From Propionibacteriaceae bacterium (GTDB lineage: Bacteria > Actinomycetota > Actinomycetes > Propionibacteriales > Propionibacteriaceae): a stretch of DNA of 40,232 bases. Of this stretch, positions 7,672-15,887 are shown in pieces; within the stretch, counting starts at the first letter, position 1; every line of letters begins with the position of its first letter. Where the stretch lies: positions 1-40,232 of the forward strand of contig JAISAO010000008.1 in assembly GCA_031266665.1 (NCBI GenBank). Reading direction: 5' to 3'. The position numbers and the translations under genes were made by a program. Below the pieces are notes generated by a model. It was not told where the DNA came from and searched no databases. It worked only from the letters and a program-made list of their open reading frames with translations.

Positions 7672-8562
7672 ATGCGTGGGGTACGTTCTGAAGTGGTCAA
7701 AGCCGAGCGGCCGCCGACCGCCGACGAGGGTCGCCGGGTCGGTTGGATCGATCGCCGGATCGAGGCCGCCGAGACCGGTTCCGGCAACCGTCGCTGGTAC
7801 GGCGGTCTGATCGCCGCCGGCTTGGCGCTGGCCGTCTGGTCCCTGCTCTGCCTCAGCGGCCGTTTCTCCAGCCTGCTCCTGCCCACGCCGGGGCAGGTCC
7901 TGACCGCCTTCCAGCAGTCTGTCACCCTTCACGACGGACAGCGGGGCCTGCTCGGCTCCTACCTCTGGGTCCACCTCTGGGCCAGCCTCGAACGGGTCCT
8001 GCTGGGGCTGGCCTGGGGTATCGTGGTGGGCATCCCGCTGGGGCTGGGCCTCGGCCTCTCTCGGGTCGTGGACCGCATCCTCGGCCCGGTGGTGGAGTTC
8101 TTCAAGGCCTTGCCGCCGCTGGGCTACCTCCCCTTGCTCATCCTCTGGTTCGGCATCGGCCAGTCGTCCAAGGTCTGGCTGCTGTCGCTGGCCTGCTTCG
8201 CCCCTATCACGGTGGCGACGGCGGCCGGCGTGGCGGGAGTCCGGATGGAGCGGGTCAACGCCGCCCTGGTGCTGGGGGCCAGCCGCTTCCAGATGGTGCG
8301 CCATGTCGTCCTGCCGTCGGTGGCCAGCGACATCGTCACCGGGGTGAGGGTCGCCGCCGGCTTCGCCTGGACCACCATCGTGGCGGCCGAGACTGTCAAC
8401 GGTCTGCCCGGGTTGGGCGGCCTGGCCTGGGCCTCGCAGAAAGAGTTGAGGGCCGACATCGCCATCCTCGCCATCATTGTCATCGGCCTGGTGGCGGTCG
8501 CCTCGGACGGCCTGCTACGGGTCGTCGAAAGTCGCGTCGCACCCTGGAAGGGGCGGGCGTGA
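7672..8562 (+). CDS. ABC importer permease, SsuC/TauC type
   Basis: Inner-membrane subunit of a nitrate/sulfonate/taurine-family importer. 296 residues: a cytoplasmic N-terminus of about 43 residues, then about six membrane segments. The coupling (EAA) loop is visible as VNAALVLGASRFQMVRHVVLPSVASDIVTGVR, here in two pieces either side of GASR, followed by GFAWTTIVAAETVNG, the usual C-terminal block of this family. The ATG at 7672 is kept because of the adjacent -10 box; a GTG at 7693 is possible. First gene of a permease, binding protein, ATPase operon; a 60-bp gap separates it from the binding-protein gene. The substrate cannot be told from sequence. Confidence 0.9.
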   Translation: MRGVRSEVVKAERPPTADEGRRVGWIDRRIEAAETGSGNRRWYGGLIAAGLALAVWSLLCLSGRFSSLLLPTPGQVLTAFQQSVTLHDGQRGLLGSYLWVHLWASLERVLLGLAWGIVVGIPLGLGLGLSRVVDRILGPVVEFFKALPPLGYLPLLILWFGIGQSSKVWLLSLACFAPITVATAAGVAGVRMERVNAALVLGASRFQMVRHVVLPSVASDIVTGVRVAAGFAWTTIVAAETVNGLPGLGGLAWASQKELRADIAILAIIVIGLVAVASDGLLRVVESRVAPWKGRA

Positions 8563-8622
8563 CCGCCTCTTGGACCAGGGCGTGACACCAAGGTCCCCAC
8601 TCAATAAAGGAGAATAACCATC

Positions 8623-9681
8623 ATGTCCCACCGTTCCACCCGCTGGGCCCGCTTCGCCCGCCGGGCTCTGGCCGTCGCCTTGGTCGCCCTGATCGTGCCC
8701 CTGACGGCCTGCTCCGGCGCCACCGACGCCACCGATCCGGCGACGGACGGCTCGGCCACCGACGAGGCTTGGCCCGACACCATTCGGATCGGCTATCAGA
8801 TCATCCTCAACGGCGACCTGGTGGTGAAGAACCAGCAATTGTTGGAGCAGGCCTTCGGCCCGGACGTCAACATCGAGTGGAAGTTGTTCGACTCCGGCGG
8901 CAACGTCAACCAGGCGATGGCCTCCGGCTCGCTCGACATCGGCCTGGTCGGCTCGTCGCCGGTCTCGCGCGGCCTCTCCAGCGGCATCCCCTACCAGGTG
9001 CCCTGGATCCACGACGTCATCGGCGACGCCGAGTCCCTGGCGGTCAAGCCGGGCATCGCCTCGCTGGCCGACCTCAAGGGCAAGACCGTGGCCACGCCCT
9101 TCTCCTCGACCGCCCATTACTCGCTGCTGGCGGCGCTGGCCGACGCCGGCCTGGACAGCGCTGACGTCAACCTGATCGATGCCGAGCCGCCCGCCATTCT
9201 GGCCGCCTGGCAGGCCGGCCAGATCGACGCCGCCTACGTCTGGAACCCGGTCTTGGGCGAGTTGCTGGCCGATCAGGGCACGCTCTTGGTGTCGAGCGCC
9301 GAGATGGCGGCCAAGGGTAAGACGACCTACGACCTGGCCGTCGTCTCAGAGGCCTTCGCCACCCGCTACCCGGCGGCCGTCCAACTCTGGGTCGACCAGC
9401 AGAACATCGCCGTCGAGCAGATCTTGGCCGGCGATCCCAAGGCTTACCAGTCGATCGCCGCCGAGGCCTCGATCACGGCCGAGGACGCCGAGGAGCAGAT
9501 GCGGGGCCTGATCTACGTCAACGCCGCCGATCAGGCCAGCGACCAATACCTGGGCCAAGGCGTGGCCGACAACATCTACGCCGCCGCCCAGTTCAACCTC
9601 GGCCTGGGCCAGATCACGAGCCTGCTGGACCGCTCGGCCTACGACCAAGCCGTGGTCTCGGCCTATGCCGCCGCGGCCTAA
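8623..9681 (+). CDS. ABC importer substrate-binding lipoprotein, TauA/SsuA type
   Basis: Captures the substrate outside the membrane for the permease encoded just before it. An Arg-rich n-region, a hydrophobic core and lipobox LTAC with Cys30 mark a lipoprotein. The mature part begins with an acidic Ser/Thr/Asp linker, then WPDTIRIGYQ, the first strand of a type II periplasmic binding fold. SGSLDIGLVGSSPVSRG, GKTVATPFSSTAHYSLL and GQIDAAYVWNPVLGEL are family blocks of taurine/aliphatic sulfonate/nitrate binders. AAGGAGAATAACC precedes the ATG. 352 aa, complete. Taurine-like ligands are plausible, but no sulfonate monooxygenase or dioxygenase is nearby, so ligand assignment stays open. Confidence 0.9.
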   Translation: MSHRSTRWARFARRALAVALVALIVPLTACSGATDATDPATDGSATDEAWPDTIRIGYQIILNGDLVVKNQQLLEQAFGPDVNIEWKLFDSGGNVNQAMASGSLDIGLVGSSPVSRGLSSGIPYQVPWIHDVIGDAESLAVKPGIASLADLKGKTVATPFSSTAHYSLLAALADAGLDSADVNLIDAEPPAILAAWQAGQIDAAYVWNPVLGELLADQGTLLVSSAEMAAKGKTTYDLAVVSEAFATRYPAAVQLWVDQQNIAVEQILAGDPKAYQSIAAEASITAEDAEEQMRGLIYVNAADQASDQYLGQGVADNIYAAAQFNLGLGQITSLLDRSAYDQAVVSAYAAAA

Positions 9682-9690
9682 GAAGAGGTC

Positions 9691-10575
9691 ATGACGATCC
9701 ACCTGGAGAGACGTGTCGAGGCGAGGTCCGCTCCACCGCTCCTAGCCACTCCTGTGACGGCGGCCGACGCCGTGGCGGGGCCGGGGAGCCCCGCCGAGAC
9801 CGCCTGCGACCTGGTCATAGACCGGGTGGCACACACCTACCGGTCGGCCGGCGGGGCGCCCGTGGAGGCTTTGGCAGAAACTAGCCTGATCATCCCGCAG
9901 GGGGAGTTCGTCGCCCTGGTGGGGCATTCCGGCTGCGGCAAGACGACCCTGTTGGAGATCGTGGCCGGGCTGCGACCGCCGACCTCGGGGAGGGTGCTGC
10001 TGGGCGGGGCCGAGGTGGTCGGGCCGGGGCGGCGTCGCGGCGTTGTCTTCCAGCAGTCGAGTTCGCTGCTGCCCTGGCGGACGGTGGCGGGCAACGTCGC
10101 TCTGGGGCTGGAACTGGCCCATCGGTCCAAGGCCGAGCGGCGGGCCCGGGTGGCCCGGGAGTTGGAGCGGGTCGGCCTGGCTGATTTCGCCCGGCACAAG
10201 GTCTACGAATTGTCCGGCGGCATGAGTCAGCGCGCCCAGATCGCCCGCGCCTTGGCGGGGGACCCCGAGGTGCTGCTGCTGGACGAGCCCTTCTCCGCCC
10301 TTGACGCCTTCACCCGCGAACGCCTCCAGGAGCAGTTGCGGGCCATCTGGCGCCAGGAGGGTAAGACCGTCTTGTTCGTCACCCATTCGGTCGAGGAGGC
10401 GACCCTGTTGGCCACCCGCGTGGTCGTCCTCAGCCCTCGACCGGGCCGGGTCATCGCCGACCGCCAGATCGGCTTCACCCGTCGTGACCTGCCTCTGGGC
10501 CAGATGAGGTCCGACCGGGAGGTGGTGGGTTTCGCGGCCGAACTGCGTGACGCCATCGAGGCGGCGGGGGAGTGA
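9691..10575 (+). CDS. ABC importer ATPase, TauB/SsuB type
   Basis: Energises the importer. After a variable N-terminus of about 30 residues come Walker A GHSGCGKTT (78-86), the Q-loop VVFQQSSSLLPWRTV, signature LSGGMSQ (174-180), Walker B LLLDEP with Asp198 and Glu199, and the switch His in FVTHSVEEA. The Q-loop LLPW and the D-loop SALDAFTRE are typical of nitrate/taurine transport ATPases. Starts 9 bases after the binding-protein stop with AAGAAGAGGTC upstream, so one operon. 294 aa, complete, no missing key residue. Confidence 0.93.
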   Translation: MTIHLERRVEARSAPPLLATPVTAADAVAGPGSPAETACDLVIDRVAHTYRSAGGAPVEALAETSLIIPQGEFVALVGHSGCGKTTLLEIVAGLRPPTSGRVLLGGAEVVGPGRRRGVVFQQSSSLLPWRTVAGNVALGLELAHRSKAERRARVARELERVGLADFARHKVYELSGGMSQRAQIARALAGDPEVLLLDEPFSALDAFTRERLQEQLRAIWRQEGKTVLFVTHSVEEATLLATRVVVLSPRPGRVIADRQIGFTRRDLPLGQMRSDREVVGFAAELRDAIEAAGE

Positions 10576-10638
10576 GCCCGTCGCGGCCCGGGCCACCGCA
10601 GTCCGTGACACCGTGAGCCAGCCTCTGTGAGCGGCGGA

Positions 10639-11325
10639 TCAGTCGAGGCGGCGCAGGCTGTAGATGGCGTAGTCGATGCGGCGGTTGCTGCGGTCGACCA
10701 CTATCAGTTGTTCGGTCGCGTCCGGGTCGAGGGACAAGAGGTCGAACCATAAGTCTTTGCTCGGTCCTTGGGACCACAGGGCCAGGCGGCCGCCGGGCGT
10801 CAGGTGGCCCAGGGCCGAGCGGATGCCGGCCAGGCGGTAGATGGCGGCGTTGCCGGGGCGGATGAGGTAGTCGGGGCCGTTGTCGATGTCCAACACGATG
10901 GCGTCCCAGGGGCCGAAGACACCGGGTAGGACCGGCTGGTGGAGCAACAGCTTCACCACGTCGCCGGCCTGGATCGTCACCCGGTCGTCGCGCGCTAGCC
11001 GGCCGGCCGGCTGGACCAGATCGTCTCGGGCCCAGGCGACCAGGGCGGGAGAGACCTCAATGATGTCGACCAGGGCGGCGCCGAGCTCGAGCAGGCGGGC
11101 GGCGGTGTAGCCCAGGCCGAGTCCCCCCACCAGCACCTTCCCCGGGTTGTCGCCCACGGTGTCGGCCAGGGCCGTCTCGGAGACGGTGGAGCCGGAGTCC
11201 ATGGCGCAAGAGCCGTTGATGACCAGTTCGTCAATGGTCTGGCCGTCGCGCCGACGCTGGCGCAGGACGACCTCGTAGCCCGGTTCTCGGGCCCGGGCGA
11301 GAATGGTGACGGACTCGTCGTGCAT
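10639..11325 (-). CDS. spermidine-synthase-like Rossmann protein
   Basis: 228 residues with an aminopropyltransferase or methyltransferase Rossmann fold: GGLGLGYTAARLLELG (AdoMet-type glycine loop, about 66-81), VDIIEVSPALVAWAR (acidic end of strand 2), then DAIVLDIDNGPDYL at the active-site position and a LTPGGRLALWSQGP strand. It lacks the full N-terminal beta domain of true spermidine synthases. DIDNGPD replaces the usual D-S-T-D-P block, so polyamine synthesis is doubtful; many actinobacteria carry such orphan homologues. Convergent with the ABC operon; nothing co-transcribed is visible. Starts at ATG 11325; the upstream bases are a weak match to a ribosome site. Confidence 0.75.
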   Translation of the reverse strand: MHDESVTILARAREPGYEVVLRQRRRDGQTIDELVINGSCAMDSGSTVSETALADTVGDNPGKVLVGGLGLGYTAARLLELGAALVDIIEVSPALVAWARDDLVQPAGRLARDDRVTIQAGDVVKLLLHQPVLPGVFGPWDAIVLDIDNGPDYLIRPGNAAIYRLAGIRSALGHLTPGGRLALWSQGPSKDLWFDLLSLDPDATEQLIVVDRSNRRIDYAIYSLRRLD

Positions 11326-12062
11326 CGAATCAGTTTACGCGCTCGCGGCGGTTATCGGGGCGGGGGCGGGGCGGCGTCGGGCGGAGGGCCTCGGCCGCCG
11401 GACGCCTCGGGCGTGGGCGACGGGCCGGTCAGGAGGAGGCGGGGGCGATGGGCCGCGTCGCCCACGCCGACGTCGTCCGGCGGGTTGGTCTGGGTGCGAG
11501 GATGAGTTCATGCCCTAACGCGACACTGGAATCGACCGTCTAAAGCCCATCGGATCGACGCCCAATTTTCGTGAGGACTTCACCGAATCATCACAGTCCC
11601 ATCAAGTTGGTTTTCTAGTATGAGTGGCGTCGGTCGGACAGTCGGAGCGGCAGCCCGGCGCCGGAGCGACAAATGACAATTTAATAGTTGTCCGAGGAGA
11701 AGACAGTCGGAGGCGGATTGACGTCCCCACGATCAACGCCACCACTGTCCCATCCGAGGTTGCCATCTAAACCCTGGTCGCCGTGCGCGCCGGGTTTGTC
11801 CACCAGTCGGAGACGGAGGCTGCTGGTGATGACGCCGGCCCCGGGCCGGGGATCAGATGGCGACACCGAGCGTCGAAGGTCATTTCACCGCCCGACCGGG
11901 ACGCTCCAGGAGGGGCGCGCATTCCTTAATTACGCGCAATAAATCGTTCCCTCGATCCGTGAAGGCTTATTCACGGGCTGGCCGATTCACGGGCTGGCCG
12001 TAATCCCGGATCAAGTCCTGGATGACGACTGGTGACGGCTGAGGCGGATTCCCCCGGCGGCC
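11326..12062. other. 737-bp intergenic region with REP-like and tandem repeats
   Basis: No convincing gene: the frames here (for example TTG 11688 to 11942, 84 codons) have no domain and poor initiation context. The left 180 bp is G-rich. 11560-11700 is noticeably AT-richer than the surroundings and could hold a promoter or small RNA, but I find no clear boxes. A 16-bp tandem duplication (ATTCACGGGCTGGCCG at 11969-11984 and 11985-12000) overlaps the palindrome CCGTGAAGGCTTATTCACGG (11958-11977). It adjoins ATCCCGGATCAAGTCC (from about 12003), which relates the region to 35.2 kb in reverse. Confidence 0.65.
11958..12029 (+). repeat. REP-like palindromic element with 16-bp duplication
   Basis: Contains a 7-bp-arm hairpin at 11958-11977, two 16-bp direct repeats and a CCCGGATCAAGTCC core. 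Its reverse complement aligns along about 45 bases with 35200-35244, including GGACTTG.TC.GGGATT and GCCCGTGAATC; a shorter relative lies at 5900-5915. Confidence 0.7.
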
Positions 12063-12066
12063 TCAG
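12039..12066 (-). terminator. hairpin spanning the histidine kinase stop codon
   Basis: CTGAGGC (12039-12045) and GCCTCAG (12060-12066) form a 7-bp stem; the minus-strand stop codon (12065-12063) lies in one arm. No U-tract follows. Confidence 0.4.
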
Positions 12067-13535
12067 GCCGACGGATGGGACGGGTCGGGTTCGGTCGTCA
12101 GCGTCATCTCGAACCAGAAGGACGAGCCTTGGTCGGGCTCGCTGATGACACCGAACTTGGCCTGGTGCAAGGTCAGGACGCGGCGCACGATGGACAAGCC
12201 GATGCCCGAGCCGATGATGGTCCGCTTGTGGGACGAGCCGGATTTGTGGTAACGGTCCCAGATGGTGGCGATCTTGTCGGTCGAGATGCCCGGGCCGTGG
12301 TCGGTGACGACGAAGCGGACATGGCCGTCGGCGGTAGTCAGGCGGACGCCGACGTAACGGTCCGGCCCGGTGTAGTTGATGGCGTTGCCGATGAGGTTGT
12401 AGAGCGCCCTCCGCATGTAATGCTCATTGCCGATGATGGGGGCCTCGTCCACCGCTTCGACGTCGAATTGGTAATACCTGGTCTCGGCTAAGATGGCGAA
12501 GCTGGCCAGCGTCTCGCGCAGGCTCTGGGCCAAGTCGACCCGGTTCACGACGATGGATTCGGCCCCCGACTCCAGCCGGGACAGCTCGACGATCTCGTTC
12601 ACCATGTCGGTCAGGCGGTTGGCCTCGCCGATGATGGTCTCGCAGTGGGCCTGACGTTTGACCGGGTTGTCGCCCGAGACGTCGCGAATGGTCTCGGCGT
12701 AGATCTCGATGATGGTCAGCGGCGTCTTCAAATCGTGCGACACATTGGCCAGCAGCTCTTTGCGGCTGGTGTCGACCTCCCGCAACTCATGGGCGGCGTA
12801 GTTCAACGTCTTGGCCAGTTGTTCGGTCTCGGTGAAGCCCCGGCCGTCGAACTTGGTCGTGAAGTCGCCGTGCGCCAGCCGTTGGGCGGCCCGGGTCAGG
12901 TCCACAATCGGGCGGGTCATCAGCCGAGTGACTAAATAGGCCAGGACGGCGGCCAGGGCCAAGGCGATGAGGGCGGCGACGAAGAACTGTCTGCTCAAGA
13001 TCTCTTGCAGCGGCGCGGTCACCAAGATGACGCTTGAGATGTAGAGGTAGCGGGACTGGCCGGCCGGGTCGTCCAACTGGATCATGAAAACGGCCACGTC
13101 GACGTCGTCGCTGGTGTTGGTGGTGATCTCGGAGCTCTCGGCCTCGCCGTTCTCCGACATGCTCGTGACCAACCGGTCGATGGCGGCCAAGGTGAACTCG
13201 GACAAGGGCCCGAGCTGGCTGAGAGAGAAGCCACGGCAGGCCACGTCGAAGCCGTCCTGGCGCTCGACCACCTCCAGGTTATGGTCCAAGATCATGATGC
13301 GCCAGCCGTGGTTGAAAGCGGTGTCCTCCAAAAGGTTGGGGTCGAGGCCGAGCTCGTCTCGGATCTGATGGCCGGCCGACTGGAGCTGGTCCAGGCGGGA
13401 ACTGTCGATCGAGGACTGGAGCAAAAGCTGTTGGCTGAGTTCGACCCCGGCCAGGGTCAACAGGCAGAAGACGACCAGGGTGAGCCAGGAGCGCAGGGCC
13501 ATGGTCTTGGTGTAGGACTTGAAGTTGATGGCCAT
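12063..13535 (-). CDS. sensor histidine kinase, HAMP-HisKA-HATPase
   Basis: 490 residues. Membrane segment 1 at about 13-38, an extracytoplasmic sensor region of about 140 residues, membrane segment 2 at about 178-202, HAMP (RLMTRPIVDLTRAAQRLAHGDFT), then a HisKA helix with phospho-acceptor His267 in SHDLKTP. The HATPase part has the N box (YNLIGNAINYTG), G1 DHGPGIS and G2 GSGIGLSIVRR. The HDLKTP start and extended sensor resemble VanS-type kinases that watch the cell envelope, which is a family comparison only. ATG lies 3 bases after the regulator stop, so regulator and kinase form one operon. Ligand unknown. Confidence 0.92.
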   Translation of the reverse strand: MAINFKSYTKTMALRSWLTLVVFCLLTLAGVELSQQLLLQSSIDSSRLDQLQSAGHQIRDELGLDPNLLEDTAFNHGWRIMILDHNLEVVERQDGFDVACRGFSLSQLGPLSEFTLAAIDRLVTSMSENGEAESSEITTNTSDDVDVAVFMIQLDDPAGQSRYLYISSVILVTAPLQEILSRQFFVAALIALALAAVLAYLVTRLMTRPIVDLTRAAQRLAHGDFTTKFDGRGFTETEQLAKTLNYAAHELREVDTSRKELLANVSHDLKTPLTIIEIYAETIRDVSGDNPVKRQAHCETIIGEANRLTDMVNEIVELSRLESGAESIVVNRVDLAQSLRETLASFAILAETRYYQFDVEAVDEAPIIGNEHYMRRALYNLIGNAINYTGPDRYVGVRLTTADGHVRFVVTDHGPGISTDKIATIWDRYHKSGSSHKRTIIGSGIGLSIVRRVLTLHQAKFGVISEPDQGSSFWFEMTLTTEPDPSHPSA

Positions 13536-13538
13536 GGC

Positions 13539-14219
13539 TCAGCCCCCGAAGCGGTAGCCGAGGCCCCGCAGGGTGACGATGGTGTCCTTGTAGGGGCCGA
13601 GCTTCATGCGCAGGGTTTTGATGTGGGTGTCAACCGTGCGCTCGTCGCCGAAGAAGTCGTAGCCCCAGACCTCTTGCAGCAGGCGGTGGCGGGACAAGGC
13701 AATGGAACGGTTCTCGATCAGGTAGAAGAGCAACTCGCACTCCTTGGGCGTCAGCTCGATCCTTTCGCCATCGACCTTAACATCGCGGGCCGTTATATCG
13801 ACGTGGAGGCCATGGTGGCTCCAGACGGAGCGGGCGGCGGCCTCCCGCTCCCCCGGGCGGGCGGAGCGGGCCACGACGGCGTTGATCCGGGCCATCAACT
13901 CCTTGGTCGAGAAGGGCTTGGTGACGTAGTCGTCGGCCCCCAGGTCGAAGCCGTGCAGCTTGTCGTACTCCTCCGAGCGGGCGGACAAGACGATGATGGG
14001 CGTGTCGATGGTCTTGCGGATCTCCTTGACGGCGGTGAAACCATCCAAGCGGGGCATCATGACGTCCATCACGATGACGTCGAAGCGCTGATCGCGGCAA
14101 CGTTGGACCGCCTCCATGCCGTCTTGGGCCTCCGTCACCTCGTGGCCCAAGAACTCGGCGTACTCGCGGAAGCCGGCCCGGATGGCGTCCTCGTCGTCGG
14201 TGAAAAGAATACGTAGCAT
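13539..14219 (-). CDS. OmpR-family response regulator
   Basis: 226 residues. Receiver domain: acidic pair in LFTDDEDAIRAG, phospho-acceptor Asp52 in VIVMDVMMPRLDG, switch residues in IIVLSAR and Lys in VTKPFS. The C-terminal winged helix shows LTPKECELLFYLIENRSIALSRHRLL and EVWGYDFFGDERTVDTHIKTLRMKLG, ending LRGLGYRFGG. AAGGAGTCCC precedes the ATG. It is the first gene of the pair; the kinase is its evident partner. The divergent MFS exporter 205 bp away is a plausible target, but no operator repeats are clear. Confidence 0.95.
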   Translation of the reverse strand: MLRILFTDDEDAIRAGFREYAEFLGHEVTEAQDGMEAVQRCRDQRFDVIVMDVMMPRLDGFTAVKEIRKTIDTPIIVLSARSEEYDKLHGFDLGADDYVTKPFSTKELMARINAVVARSARPGEREAAARSVWSHHGLHVDITARDVKVDGERIELTPKECELLFYLIENRSIALSRHRLLQEVWGYDFFGDERTVDTHIKTLRMKLGPYKDTIVTLRGLGYRFGG

Positions 14220-14411
14220 GGGACTCCTTCGGGAGAGCGGGCCCGATCGACGCCGACCGGGCGCGGTCTTGGATAAGCCTACTTAGCCATCATCGAGATT
14301 AATTGTGGCCTGAAACCAGGTGCAAGTGGTGACGGTCAGGTGATGGTGCTGTGAAGGCAAACCGAACCGCCCGGCGGCGGGCGGGCCGGGAGCCGATTTG
14401 GGCCCATCCCG

Positions 14412-14424
14412 TAGACTAGACCGA
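14412..14424 (+). promoter_or_regulatory. -10 box next to the MFS start (leaderless)
   Basis: TAGACT (14412-14417) ends 7 bases before the ATG at 14425, with no ribosome-binding site. Same geometry as upstream of the genes at 7672 and 19824. No good -35 is visible. Confidence 0.45.
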
Positions 14425-15666
14425 ATGCGCTCGTACCTCGACATCCTCCGACTCCCGGGGGCGCTCAAGTTCTGCGCGGCGGCGCTGCTGGCCCGTTGCG
14501 GCGGGGCCATGATGGGTCTGGGGCAACTGCTGATGGTCCGTCTGGTCTACGGCCCCGGCTGCTACGGCTGGGCCGGCGCGGTGGCCGCCGCCAACGCCTT
14601 GGCCTGGGCCGTCGGCACGGCCTTTCTGGCCCCCTTGGTGGACCGCCACGGCCAGCGCCGGGTGATGTATCCGGCCTACCTGGTGTCGGTCGCCTTCTTG
14701 GCCTGGTTGATCGTCTTGGCCGTCGCCCGGGCGCCGGTCTGGACGCTGCTGCCGGTGACGGTGGTGTCCGGGCTGTGCTCCGGCTCGCCCGGGGCGCTGG
14801 TGCGGGCGCGCTGGCACCACGTCACCGCCAACGCCCGCCAACTCCACACCGCCTACTCCCTGGAATCGACCCTGGACGAGCTGACCTTCGTCGTCGGCCC
14901 GGTGGCGGCCACCGTCTTGGCCACCCAGGTCCATCCGGCCGCCGGCCTGGTGGCACCCATCATCTTGGGGCTGGCCGGGGCCCACTTCTTCTACGGCCAG
15001 CGGGCCACCGAGCCGCCCCTGGCCCCCCGCCCGCCGGCCCGCTCCCGGGAAGACCGCCGGCCCTGGTCCGAGCGGCTGATCCTCTTCCTCCCCGGGGTGG
15101 CGCCGGTGGTGGCGACCAACGTCTTGATCGGCGGCTTCTTCGGGGCGGTCGACGTCTCGGTGGTGGCCACGACCGACGCCTGGGGCGCCCTCGGCGCCTC
15201 CGGACCGGTGCTGGCCGTCTTCTCCGTCGGCTCGGCCGTGGCCGGCTTCGTCTACGGCGCCCGGGCCTGGCGCTCCCCGCTGGTGAACCGCTTCGCCGTC
15301 CTGGTGACGGCCGCCCTGGTCACCAGTTGCGGCCTGCTGGTGGCCGATGGCGTCTGGGCGCTGGCCCTGGCCGGCCTGCTGATGGGCGGGACGGTCGCCC
15401 CCTCCCTGATCAACGGCAACGCCCTGCTGACCCGCTTGGTGCCTCAGGGCCGCCTGACCGAGGGCCTGGCCTGGATGGCCACCTCGCTCGGCGTCGGGGT
15501 GTCGATCGGCTCATCGACGGCCGGCCGGGCGATCGACTGGATGGGCCACGTCGGCGGCTTGCGGGTGGCGGTGGCCTGCGCCGGCCTGGCCGCCCTGATC
15601 GCCTGGGCCGTCCGCCGTCCCCTGGGCCGGGCCTTGGCCGCCCGGGCGGGCGGGGGCGACGACTGA
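14425..15666 (+). CDS. MFS transporter
   Basis: 413 residues with about twelve hydrophobic segments. Start taken at ATG 14425 because of the adjacent -10 box; an in-frame TTG at 14398 adds nine residues without support. DRHGQRRVMYPAYL after segment 2 matches the MFS loop motif, and GLCSGSPGALVRARW resembles the central block of actinobacterial drug or metabolite exporters. Substrate unknown. Divergent from the two-component genes, which might control it. The stop codon lies in the arm of a hairpin. Confidence 0.85.
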   Translation: MRSYLDILRLPGALKFCAAALLARCGGAMMGLGQLLMVRLVYGPGCYGWAGAVAAANALAWAVGTAFLAPLVDRHGQRRVMYPAYLVSVAFLAWLIVLAVARAPVWTLLPVTVVSGLCSGSPGALVRARWHHVTANARQLHTAYSLESTLDELTFVVGPVAATVLATQVHPAAGLVAPIILGLAGAHFFYGQRATEPPLAPRPPARSREDRRPWSERLILFLPGVAPVVATNVLIGGFFGAVDVSVVATTDAWGALGASGPVLAVFSVGSAVAGFVYGARAWRSPLVNRFAVLVTAALVTSCGLLVADGVWALALAGLLMGGTVAPSLINGNALLTRLVPQGRLTEGLAWMATSLGVGVSIGSSTAGRAIDWMGHVGGLRVAVACAGLAALIAWAVRRPLGRALAARAGGGDD

Positions 15667-15691
15667 GCCCAGACCCGCTGTGGCTCAGTCG
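15660..15691 (+). terminator. hairpin containing the MFS stop codon
   Basis: CGACTGAGCC (15660-15669) and GGCTCAGTCG (15682-15691) form a perfect 10-bp stem with a 12-base loop; the TGA at 15664-15666 is inside the left arm. No U-tract. Confidence 0.55.
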
Positions 15692-15732
15692 CCGGGCGAC
15701 TCCACCCCGGCGCCGTGGATGAATTTACCTTA

Positions 15733-15767
15733 TTGTCTTGACAAAATGTCATCATCTCTGCTAACTT
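15733..15767 (+). promoter_or_regulatory. inositol operon promoter with overlapping operator palindromes
   Basis: -35 TTGACA (15738-15743), 18-base spacer, -10 TAACTT (15762-15767). The -35 lies inside two overlapping palindromes: TTGTC-TT-GACAA (15733-15744) and TGACA-AAA-TGTCA (15739-15751). TGTCTTGACA (15734-15743) fits the consensus KGWCHTRACA that I recall for the GntR-type repressor IolR of Corynebacterium glutamicum, which agrees with the genes downstream. The predicted leader is about 114 bases. Confidence 0.65.
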
Positions 15768-15887
15768 GCAGGAGCGCGCTGCTAGAACGTCCTAGCGGAG
15801 GCGCGGATCGTCTGCAACACGAACACACCAGGGCGTTGCTGCCCTTGGGACCAGTCCCGGCGGCACGCCACGAGGGATTGGATTTCA

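Noticed and set aside
11688..11942. 84-codon frame in the 737-bp gap
   Set aside because: TTG start without a ribosome site, no domain, and composition differs from genes in the window.
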